7,003 nt of DNA from positions 1-7,003 of the forward strand of contig CAKRKX010000109.1 in assembly GCA_934358675.1 (NCBI GenBank), written 5' to 3'. The first letter of the stretch is position 1; every line of letters starts with the position of its first letter. The notes under the pieces are model-generated. The model ran no database searches. It was not told the origin of the DNA and worked only from the letters and a program-made list of their open reading frames with translations. Below are positions 1 to 6,800 of this stretch, in pieces. Origin of the DNA: an uncultured Agathobacter sp. GTDB taxonomy: Bacteria > Bacillota > Clostridia > Lachnospirales > Lachnospiraceae. The position numbers were made by a program, and so were the translations under genes.

Positions 1-1
1 A

Positions 2-1411
2 CTCAAACCGGGGACGAAAGTGACTGTCATTGGAGATTTTGCCAAGACACCGCGTTATCAGGGGGCGGGATCGTCACTGGTTAATCCGACAAAGAAACCG
101 GAGGCTGTCTTAGAGGTACTTGAGTCGAGCGGACTTACCGTGATCGCATACGAGCAGGGATATGTAAGAAACCGTCCGGCAAAAATGAAGCTTTTGCGCA
201 AGGCAAAAGAAGCTGCAAAAGATGCGGATGTTGTGCTTTTCTTTGGTGGATTGGATGAAATCAGTGAGTCGGAAGGCCTGGACCGTAAGCATATGATGCT
301 GCCGGACGCACAGGGAATGCTGATTGATGAAATTTCTACAGTAAATGAAAACATTGTGGTTGTACTGTCTGCGGGCTCGGCAATCGAGATGCCTTGGCAT
401 CAGTATGTCAAAGGAATCGTGCACGGTTATCTGGGCGGACAGGCAGGCGCTTCGGCGATGGTCAATGTCCTGACCGGAAAAGTCAATCCATCCGGAAGAC
501 TGAACGAGACTTACTCGATCCATTATGAAGATACACCTTGCTATCATTATTATCCGGGGAAGGAGCGCAGCAGCGAGTACCGTGAAGCTCTCTATGTGGG
601 CTACCGTTATTATACAACGATCGGAAAGAATGTTCGTTATCCGTTCGGATACGGACTCAGCTATACAACATTCCGGTACTGCAATCTGAAATTAAGTGAG
701 CAGGGAGCAACTTTCCGAATCGAGAATACAGGAAATGTAACAGGAGCCGAAGTAGCACAGCTTTATGTCGGAAAAAAATCCGATACGGTATTCCGTCCGG
801 TGCGTGAACTAAAAGGTTTCAAGCGCGTCGTTATAGAGCCGGGCGAGGAGAAAGAAGTCACCATTCCGTTTGACGATAAGACGTTCCGTTTTTATGACAC
901 AAGAACCAATACCTGGGAGATCGAATCCGGCGAATATCAGATTATGATTGGAACGGATGCGCAGACGATGCAGCTTCAGGCACCGATGCAGGTGGCAGGA
1001 ACGGTTGCGGAAGGCCCTTACAGAAAAGACGAGATGCCGGAGTATTTCAGCGGCAAAGTCAAAGCTGTAGGTGACGAGGCTTTTGAAAAATTATATGGTC
1101 GTCCGGTACCGGACGGAAGCTGGAGCGGCGAGATCGGCATCAACGATGCGGTCTGCCAGCTTTACTACGGAAAAGGGATTTTTGGAAAGGTGTTTTATGG
1201 AATTCTGCGCCTGATGCTAAAGATTAGCGATTGGCGTGGAAAGCCGAATCTGAATGCACTTTTCAATTATAATATGCCGATCCGCGGCTACGCCAAGATG
1301 ACGGGCGGATTTGTGACGATGGAGATGGCGCGGGCTTTGACCGAGATGGCAAACGGCCATCGCATCAAAGGCACGGCTCATCTGATCCGCGCGGCAGTAC
1401 GGCGAGATTAA
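2..1411 (+). CDS. GH3 family beta-glycosidase, C-terminal part (5' truncated by window edge)
   Basis: This is the C-terminal 469 residues of a glycoside hydrolase family 3 enzyme (beta-glucosidase or xylosidase type). The frame is open from base 2, so the GTG at 20 is not a real start; the N-terminal TIM barrel carrying the nucleophile Asp lies upstream. Visible, in fragment numbering: the GH3 C-terminal alpha/beta sandwich domain from residue 1 (VTVIGDFAKTPRYQGAGSS); the acid/base region SESEGLDR, with Glu91 the likely acid/base; the PFGYGLSYTTF motif at 214-224; and a fibronectin-III-like domain at about 229-335. After that comes an extension of about 130 residues ending in a basic tail (AAVRRD), not part of the standard GH3 core; I recall similar tails in Lachnospiraceae GH3 proteins. 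No secretion or membrane segment is seen in the visible part, so a cytoplasmic location is likely but unproven. The substrate cannot be told from sequence. A strong terminator follows the stop directly. Confidence 0.93.
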   Translation, partial: LKPGTKVTVIGDFAKTPRYQGAGSSLVNPTKKPEAVLEVLESSGLTVIAYEQGYVRNRPAKMKLLRKAKEAAKDADVVLFFGGLDEISESEGLDRKHMMLPDAQGMLIDEISTVNENIVVVLSAGSAIEMPWHQYVKGIVHGYLGGQAGASAMVNVLTGKVNPSGRLNETYSIHYEDTPCYHYYPGKERSSEYREALYVGYRYYTTIGKNVRYPFGYGLSYTTFRYCNLKLSEQGATFRIENTGNVTGAEVAQLYVGKKSDTVFRPVRELKGFKRVVIEPGEEKEVTIPFDDKTFRFYDTRTNTWEIESGEYQIMIGTDAQTMQLQAPMQVAGTVAEGPYRKDEMPEYFSGKVKAVGDEAFEKLYGRPVPDGSWSGEIGINDAVCQLYYGKGIFGKVFYGILRLMLKISDWRGKPNLNALFNYNMPIRGYAKMTGGFVTMEMARALTEMANGHRIKGTAHLIRAAVRRD

Positions 1412-1416
1412 AGTAA

Positions 1417-1453
1417 AAGACCTGATCTGAAAAGTTTTTTCAGACCGGGTCTT
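1417..1453 (+). terminator. Hairpin terminator after the first GH3 gene
   Basis: Six bases after the TAA stop a long stem forms: AAGACC TG A TCTGAAAA pairs with TTTTCAGA C CG GGTCTT around a GTT loop. That is about 17 pairs, with one T-G wobble and a single A-C mismatch. The downstream run is only TGTTTG, so the U-tract is modest, but the stem itself ends in A-T pairs. The A-rich flank on the 5' side could let it also work on the minus strand. It separates the first GH3 gene from the regulatory operon. Confidence 0.8.
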
Positions 1454-1502
1454 GTTTGCCGTGTGGAAAATTTTTTTATCATCGTTCAGCTATAAAATAT
1501 GC

Positions 1503-1531
1503 TTGTCATACAATGAGGCTTATTTTATTAT
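1503..1531 (+). promoter_or_regulatory. Sigma-A type promoter of the two-component operon
   Basis: TTGTCA (1503-1508) and TATTAT (1526-1531) are separated by exactly 17 bp; each hexamer is one base from the sigma-A consensus. Transcription would start near 1538, giving an untranslated leader of about 140 nt before the regulator gene. The good match suggests constitutive basal expression of the sensor and regulator. No LytTR-type direct repeat is seen nearby, so autoregulation is not evident. Confidence 0.65.
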
Positions 1532-1537
1532 ATGAGA

Positions 1538-1679
1538 TGAGTGAAAAAGTATGGAATGGTTGATTGGCGAGAACAAAATCCGGCAATGTAGATTGTGGTC
1601 TGCCTCAATGAAATCTGGGAATTGTGCCTGAAATTGAGGAATCTATCAAAGGTGAATGATCACTTAGAAAGGAACGACA
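1538..1679 (+). other. Leader of the two-component operon, with an inverted repeat
   Basis: This is the predicted 5' leader between the promoter and the regulator start. It holds a perfect 7-bp inverted repeat, CCTCAAT (1603-1609) and ATTGAGG (1633-1639), with a 23-nt loop, too open to be a strong terminator. It also holds an in-frame 26-codon reading frame from ATG 1551 to TGA 1629-1631 without a convincing ribosome binding site. The regulator's own site is AAAGGA at 1668-1673, six bases before ATG 1680. I recognise no riboswitch class here. Confidence 0.3.
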
Positions 1680-2390
1680 ATGATCAAGATAGCGATCGTG
1701 GAAGACGAGGCGATGTACGCCGAGCAGCTAAAGGAATATCTGCATCAGTATGAGAAGGAAAATGGAGAAGTCTTCGATATAACATATTGCGCGGACGGAG
1801 ACGAGATCGTCCACAATTATCAGTCGCAGTATGACATCATCCTGATGGATGTGGAGATGAAGTTTATGGATGGCATGTCGGCAGCGGAAGAAATCCGCAA
1901 AATAGATACGGAAGTCGTTATTATTTTCATCACGAATATGGCACAATATGCCATCCGCGGATATGCGGTGGATGCGCTTGATTATGTGTTAAAGCCGGTG
2001 TCGTACTTTGCCTTTTCCCAGAGGCTCAACCGTGCGATCTCCCGCATGAAAAAGCGTGAGAGTAAGATGATCATGGTCAATATCAAAGGCGGCACGGTGC
2101 GCATCAATCTGGCAAACATTTTCTATATAGAAAGTCAGGGGCATACGCTGATCCTTCACACAATCCTCGGGGATTATGAGACAGCGGGAACGATGAAGGA
2201 GATGGAAGAGAAGTTAGACGGTATGAGTTTCTGCCGCGGAAACAAAGGGTATCTGATCAACCTGCAACATGTGGACAGCGTGCAGGACGGATGCGCAGTG
2301 GTGCGCGGTGAGCAGCTTGTGCTCAGCCGTGCGCGCAAGAAAGAATTTATGGAAGCACTGACAGCTTATTGGGGAGAGGTGGTAAAATGA
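1680..2390 (+). CDS. LytTR-family response regulator (AgrA/VirR/LytR type)
   Basis: This is a 236-residue response regulator, the usual length for the family. An N-terminal receiver domain (about 1-122) shows the acidic pair Glu8/Asp9, phospho-acceptor Asp57 in DIILMDVEM, the switch Thr85 in IIFITN and the conserved Lys105-Pro106. A LytTR DNA-binding domain (about 131-232) follows, with the family signatures YIES, FCRGNKGYLINL and LSRARKKEF. LytTR domains bind pairs of short direct repeats roughly two helix turns apart, usually just upstream of the -35 of activated promoters. The ATG start is supported by AAAGGA six bases upstream. Its stop overlaps the kinase start (ATGA at 2387-2390), so the two are translationally coupled and are presumably cognate partners. 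The likely target, by inference, is the repeat pair at 3767-3798 upstream of the membrane-tethered GH3 gene. Confidence 0.95.
   Translation: MIKIAIVEDEAMYAEQLKEYLHQYEKENGEVFDITYCADGDEIVHNYQSQYDIILMDVEMKFMDGMSAAEEIRKIDTEVVIIFITNMAQYAIRGYAVDALDYVLKPVSYFAFSQRLNRAISRMKKRESKMIMVNIKGGTVRINLANIFYIESQGHTLILHTILGDYETAGTMKEMEEKLDGMSFCRGNKGYLINLQHVDSVQDGCAVVRGEQLVLSRARKKEFMEALTAYWGEVVK
2371..2390 (+). promoter_or_regulatory. Ribosome binding site and ATGA overlap setting the kinase start
   Basis: Within the last codons of the regulator lies GGGGAGAGGTGG (2371-2382), a purine-rich site 4 to 10 bases before ATG 2387. The ATG shares bases with the regulator's TGA (ATGA). This fixes the kinase start at 2387 rather than the in-frame TTG at 2369, and points to translational coupling giving balanced amounts of the pair. 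Confidence 0.8.
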
Positions 2391-3709
2391 TCGACAATCT
2401 GATGCCGGATATACCGAGAATCTATACAGCGATCGCGGAGTGGCTGGCGTGTCTGTTGTTTATCATACCGCTTAAAAAACGATTTGACCGTTACAGGACG
2501 GTGGGAATCGTAGTGGTTTCACTTGTCTTACAAAGCGTGTTTCTGGTAGCAACCGGAGATCTCATTATTTATCTGTGGATTCCGTGTATGATTGTTGCGG
2601 TCATGCTAATGATCCTGGTTGTCTATGGATGTTGCGATATTAATCTGACGGATGCCGCGTATTTCGGAATGATCGCGTTTGTGGTGGCGGAGTTTCTGGC
2701 TTCGGTGGAGTGGCAGATCGTCTGTTTCTTTTGGAATGGAGAACCTCCGGCCCTCTGGATCAAGGCATTACTTCTTGTCGGAATCTATGGTGCGGTGGCA
2801 TTCATTCTGTTTCGGCTGATCCATGTGCATCTTCCGAAGGATGCCAAGATGGACATCAGTCCGAAGGAGTATTTTTCGGGACTTCTGATTGCGGTGGCGG
2901 TGTTTGCGGTCAGCAACATGAGTTATCTGACAATCAATACGCCTTTTTCCGGACGATATTCGTTTGAGGTCGGAAACATTCGTACAATCGTGGACTTAGG
3001 AGGCATCGCGATTCTGTATGCGCATCTGATCCAGTGCTGTGAGCTGCGCGTGCGCAAAGAACTCGAAGCGGTGCAGAGTGTGCTGCAGAATCAGTATGTG
3101 CAGTACAAACAGTCGAGGGAGAGCATCGAGTTGATCAATTATAAGTACCATGATTTAAAGCACCAGATCGCTTTCCTGCGAAGCGAGGAAGATCCGGCAA
3201 AGCGAGAAGCATTTTTAAACCGGATGGAGGATGAAATCCGGCAGTATGAGGCGCAGAACAAGACCGGAAACAAGGTGCTCGATACGGTGCTTACTACAAA
3301 GAGTCTCTACTGTGCAAAGCACGGGATCACGTTTACCTGCGTGGCGGACGGCACGCTTCTCGATTTCATGGATGTCATGGATATCTGCAGTATTTTCGGT
3401 AATGCACTGGACAATGCAATCGAGTGTGAACTTAAGATTGCGGATAAGGAAAAGCGGCTGATCCATGTGACGGTGTCGAAGCAGAAACAGTTTTTGATCC
3501 TTCGATTCGAGAATTATTATGAGGAAGCGCTCAAGTATCAGGAGGGAAAGCTTGTAACGATGAAGAAGGACAAGGAAAATCACGGATACGGACTCAAGAG
3601 TATCCGTTATACGGTCAATAAATATGACGGGGCGGTCAGTATTGATACGAACGAGAACTGGTTTGAACTGAAAGTGTTGATTCCGATGAAAACGAAGAGC
3701 GAAAATTAG
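2387..3709 (+). CDS. AgrC-like sensor histidine kinase (polytopic, GHKL ATPase)
   Basis: This is a 440-residue membrane sensor kinase and the presumed partner of the preceding LytTR regulator. The N-terminal half has about seven hydrophobic segments (roughly 10-30, 37-56, 59-80, 86-110, 122-146, 163-183, 200-222) and no large extracellular domain, the architecture of AgrC/ComD-type HPK10 kinases. A helical linker leads to the phospho-acceptor region YKYHDLKHQ, with His255 as the likely phosphorylated residue. The GHKL ATP-binding domain has an N box FGNALDNAIE (Asn339, Asn343) and a G box HGYGLKSI (399-406). Classical HPK10 members sense modified peptides, but no agrB/agrD-like genes are visible here, so the ligand is unknown; a sugar-related or membrane cue is equally possible. 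Translation starts at ATG 2387, overlapping the regulator. The operon ends at the terminator 22 bp downstream. Confidence 0.93.
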   Translation: MIDNLMPDIPRIYTAIAEWLACLLFIIPLKKRFDRYRTVGIVVVSLVLQSVFLVATGDLIIYLWIPCMIVAVMLMILVVYGCCDINLTDAAYFGMIAFVVAEFLASVEWQIVCFFWNGEPPALWIKALLLVGIYGAVAFILFRLIHVHLPKDAKMDISPKEYFSGLLIAVAVFAVSNMSYLTINTPFSGRYSFEVGNIRTIVDLGGIAILYAHLIQCCELRVRKELEAVQSVLQNQYVQYKQSRESIELINYKYHDLKHQIAFLRSEEDPAKREAFLNRMEDEIRQYEAQNKTGNKVLDTVLTTKSLYCAKHGITFTCVADGTLLDFMDVMDICSIFGNALDNAIECELKIADKEKRLIHVTVSKQKQFLILRFENYYEEALKYQEGKLVTMKKDKENHGYGLKSIRYTVNKYDGAVSIDTNENWFELKVLIPMKTKSEN

Positions 3710-3730
3710 CTGAGTTGGGATTATGATATG

Positions 3731-3767
3731 AGGTGTATGAAGGGGAATGTCATACACCTTTATTTTT
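3731..3767 (+). terminator. Intrinsic terminator of the two-component operon
   Basis: A perfect 10-bp stem, AGGTGTATGA (3731-3740) with TCATACACCT (3750-3759), closes a 9-nt loop. It runs straight into a U-rich tail TTTATTTTT (3759-3767). It lies 22 bp after the kinase stop and insulates the next gene, which must therefore have its own promoter. Confidence 0.93.
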
Positions 3768-3798
3768 GCAGTTTGTGCAGAAAAAATGCAGTTTATGC
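3767..3798 (+). promoter_or_regulatory. Direct-repeat pair, candidate LytTR regulator binding site
   Basis: TGCAGTTTGTGC (3767-3778) and TGCAGTTTATGC (3787-3798) are direct repeats matching at 11 of 12 positions, with a 20-bp period. The core GCAGTTTRT fits the published LytTR half-site pattern (W-M-M-GTT-N-R-K) at eight of nine positions in both copies. AgrA and VirR sites have the same architecture: two half-sites about two helix turns apart, just upstream of the -35 element. The downstream copy ends about 30 bp before the proposed -10. Because a LytTR regulator is encoded next door, this is the natural binding site for it. Binding itself is inferred. Confidence 0.7.
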
Positions 3799-3816
3799 GA
3801 AATGAGATTATAGAAA

Positions 3817-3833
3817 ATCCTATGTGATAGGAT
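3817..3833. repeat. Perfect 17-bp inverted repeat over the -10 region
   Basis: ATCCTATGTGATAGGAT consists of 7-bp arms around GTG and covers the proposed -10 hexamer. Its position fits an operator for a repressor, giving a second layer of control besides the LytTR site. It would lie upstream of the transcript start, so an RNA role is less likely. No regulator for it is encoded in the window. Confidence 0.6.
3828..3833 (+). promoter_or_regulatory. Candidate -10 element of the tethered GH3 gene (no clear -35)
   Basis: TAGGAT preceded by TG one base upstream (TGA at 3825-3827) resembles an extended -10 element. GATAAA (3831-3836) is an alternative. Seventeen bases upstream there is only AGATTA, a poor -35. 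A weak -35 next to an activator repeat is typical of LytTR-dependent promoters. Transcription would start near 3840. No other sigma-A match is visible between the terminator and the gene. Confidence 0.45.
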
Positions 3834-3840
3834 AAAGTCA

Positions 3841-3854
3841 GCAAAAGATTTTGC
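3841..3854. repeat. Small palindrome at the expected transcript start
   Basis: GCAAAAGATTTTGC has 6-bp arms around GA. If transcription begins near 3840, it would form a 5'-end hairpin (GCAAA with TTTGC and an AGAT loop), which could protect the messenger. It could equally be a short operator half, or chance in an AT-rich stretch. Confidence 0.35.
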
Positions 3855-3863
3855 AAGAAAAAG

Positions 3864-3869
3864 TGGAGG
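3864..3869 (+). promoter_or_regulatory. Ribosome binding site fixing the tethered GH3 start
   Basis: TGGAGG with a following T lies eight bases before ATG 3878 and is a strong Shine-Dalgarno. It sits inside the longer open frame that could begin at TTG 3851, which would make the site coding and has none of its own. The start is therefore 3878. Confidence 0.85.
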
Positions 3870-3877
3870 TAAGAAAT

Positions 3878-6800
3878 ATGAACGAGAAAAAGAACAAAGT
3901 CAGAATGACAAACAAAAAATTTCTGGCTATCTGGACTCCTGTTCTTGCTGTTGTAATGGCAATTATGCTGATCGCGAATGTGCTGATTCAGTATTATAGC
4001 TTTACCATTAAGCAGGTGCTGGGATACGGAGAAATGACAGTCACAAAGGCTGAAGGAAGCGAAGATTGGGATTCCGATTATAATACCGCGGATTATGACA
4101 CTACAGAAGAGGCTTTGGCAGCGGCTATGGATGTGACGGAAGAAATCGCAGGGGAAGGAATTACATTGCTTGAAAATAAAGATAATGTATTGCCTTTGAA
4201 AGCTTCAGATGGCGAAAGCATCAAGGTAACATTGTTAGGTAATTCATCAATAAACCCAGTGTATTCCGGAACGGGTTCAGGATCTGCAAGTGACGAGAAT
4301 ATGACATCCCTTGTGGATGCTTTAAATAATAATGGGTTTGAAGTGAATCAGGCAACGATTGATTTATATAACAGTGATAAGGTAACTTCACCAACTTACG
4401 ACAAGACTGTAAAGAATGTAGGTATGATGGGAGAAGAAGAGTCCGGACCGTTTAAGAAGTATGCAAGAAATACATCCGGTCTCTATGCGGAAAACAATCC
4501 TTGGATCATTGGAGAGGTTCCGGTTACGGATGAATTTTATACGGCGGATGTTGAGGCTTCTTATAAGGAGTATAATGATGCAGCTATCGTAACATTCAGC
4601 AGAGTCAGTGGTGAGGGCGCTGATATGCCGCATGATATGGGCGAATTTAGTGATTGGGGCGGTGAAGAAGGCAAGCATTATCTGGAATTGGATAGTACGG
4701 AAAAGGCGTTGCTTCAATATGCCAGTGATCATTTTGATAACGTTATCGTAGTTATCAATTCCAGCAATGCAATGGAACTTGGAGAACTCAGTGATGGAAC
4801 GTATGAGAATGTAAAAGGAGTTCTGTGGACCGGCGGATTTGGAAGTACCGGAACGATTGCGTTAGCTAAAATTTTAAAAGGAGAGATCAACCCATCCGGA
4901 CATCTTGCAGATATCTATGCAAGTGATTTTACACAGGATCCGACATATGTGAATTTTGGCGATTATCAGTATGAAAATGTTTCTGCAGACAATGCATTGG
5001 GACAGTCTTATTTCGTACAGTACGAAGAAGGCATTTATGAAGGCTATCGCTATTATGAGACCGCAGATGCAGAAGGATTTATCAATTATGATGAAGCCGT
5101 TGTATATCCGTTTGGATATGGACTTTCTTATACGACGTTTGAGCAGAAATTTGCAGCGGAGCCGACTGTTAAGGATGGTAAAATCGCCTTTGATGTGACG
5201 GTGGAAAATACAGGTGATGTTGCAGGTAAGGATGTTGTTGAGTTATATTATCATGCACCGTACGGCGATGAGACAACAAATACCAACAAGATTGAAAAAG
5301 CAGAGCGTGTACTTGGTGCTTTTGCGAAGACCAAGACGTTAGAGCCGGGAGAAAGTCAGACGCTTACACTTACCATTGCTATTGATGATATGGCTTCTTA
5401 TGACCAGAATGTAGAGAAGGCATATGTGCTGGACGATGGTGATTATGTCATCACGCTTATGAAGAATTCTCATGAGGCGTGGGGCGAAGGAAGTGAGTAT
5501 TCCTATACTTATACACAAGATAAAAAAGTAGTATATGATGCAGAAAATCCAAGAGAATCTGACAATGTAGCAGCAACAAATCAGTTTGATGATGTAACAG
5601 CAGGCATGGCATCGGTTATGTCCAGAAGTGATTTTGCAGGAACATTTCCTACAGCTCCGGAGGGAGACGATTTTGTTGCAAGTGATGATGTGATCAATGA
5701 ATTAAAAGAATATGATCCAAAAGATCATGATAATGCAAGTGATGAAATGCCTGTCACGAATCAGGATTCAGGACTGCAGTTGATTGATATGAGAGGGCTT
5801 GATTATGATGATCCGGCATGGGATTCTTTCATTCAGGAACTTACGGTTGATGAACTTGCAGCTTATGTAAATGGTATTGGAAATGCATCGGTTGATAGAC
5901 TTGGAATCCCAACAACAAGCGGTATTGATGGACCGGCAGGATTAAAGAGTGTTTATGATGTCACAAATGCAACGGCAAATAATGCTTATACCACAGAGGT
6001 AGTTCTTGCATCAACGTGGAATGTTGAATTAGCAGAAAAAATGGGTGTTGCAGTAGGAAACGAAGCGTTATTCAGCGGAGTAAGCGGATGGTATGCACCG
6101 GGAGCAAATACACATAGAACGCCATTCTCGGGAAGAAACTTTGAGTATATGAGTGAAGATGCAGTTCTTTCCGGAAAGATGCTTGCTGCAGAAATCAGCG
6201 GAACTTCAAGTAAAGGATTGTATACTTATATGAAGCATTTTGCTTTGAATGATCAGGAAACAAACAGAAATAACTATGGTGGTATTTGTGTTTGGGCTGA
6301 TGAGCAGACAATTCGAGAAGTATATTTGAAGGCATTTGAAATTCCGGTCAAAGAAGCAACTGCAGAGCTTAAATATATTTCAGATGAAAACGGAACTGTA
6401 ACAACGAAAGAAATCAAGGGAAGTACAGCCATGATGTCTTCATTTAACAGAATTGGAACGACATGGACTGGCGGAAGTTCAGCGCTTCTTCAGAATGTCT
6501 TAAGAGATGAATGGGGATTTGAAGGAGTTGTATGTACAGATGCGATTGACGGTAACTTCATGAATGGTGATCAGGCTGTAAGAAACGGAACAGATCTTCT
6601 TATGACAAGTATGTTACCGGGATGTGATCGTGCATCTTATGGCGGATCCAGAACTGTAGAGACAGACTCTGCAACGGCAGTAAAAGCGCTTCAGGATTCA
6701 TGCAAGCATATTCTTTATACAGTAGCCAACAGCAGTCAGATGAATGGACTGGTAAGCGGAACAACCATCAAATATTCCCTTGCAACATGGCAGATAGCTC

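Noticed and set aside
58..547. Minus-strand open frames of 98 and 145 codons
   Set aside because: They lie antisense to the strongly conserved GH3 coding frame, have no family resemblance and no ribosome binding site; they are shadows.
1481..1489. Possible LytTR half-site ATCGTTCAG upstream of the regulator promoter
   Set aside because: There is no second copy 20-22 bp on either side, so a single loose match is probably chance.
2369..2386. TTG 2369 as the kinase start
   Set aside because: The added residues (MGRGGK) translate the ribosome binding site; ATG 2387 with the ATGA overlap is the normal arrangement.
3215..3856. Minus-strand open frame of 213 codons
   Set aside because: It is antisense to the GHKL domain of the kinase and crosses its terminator; the protein has no recognisable domain and the plus-strand frame has clear N and G boxes.
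3851..3877. TTG 3851 as the start of the tethered GH3
   Set aside because: The extra nine codons contain the Shine-Dalgarno GGAGG itself, and ATG 3878 is ideally spaced from it.
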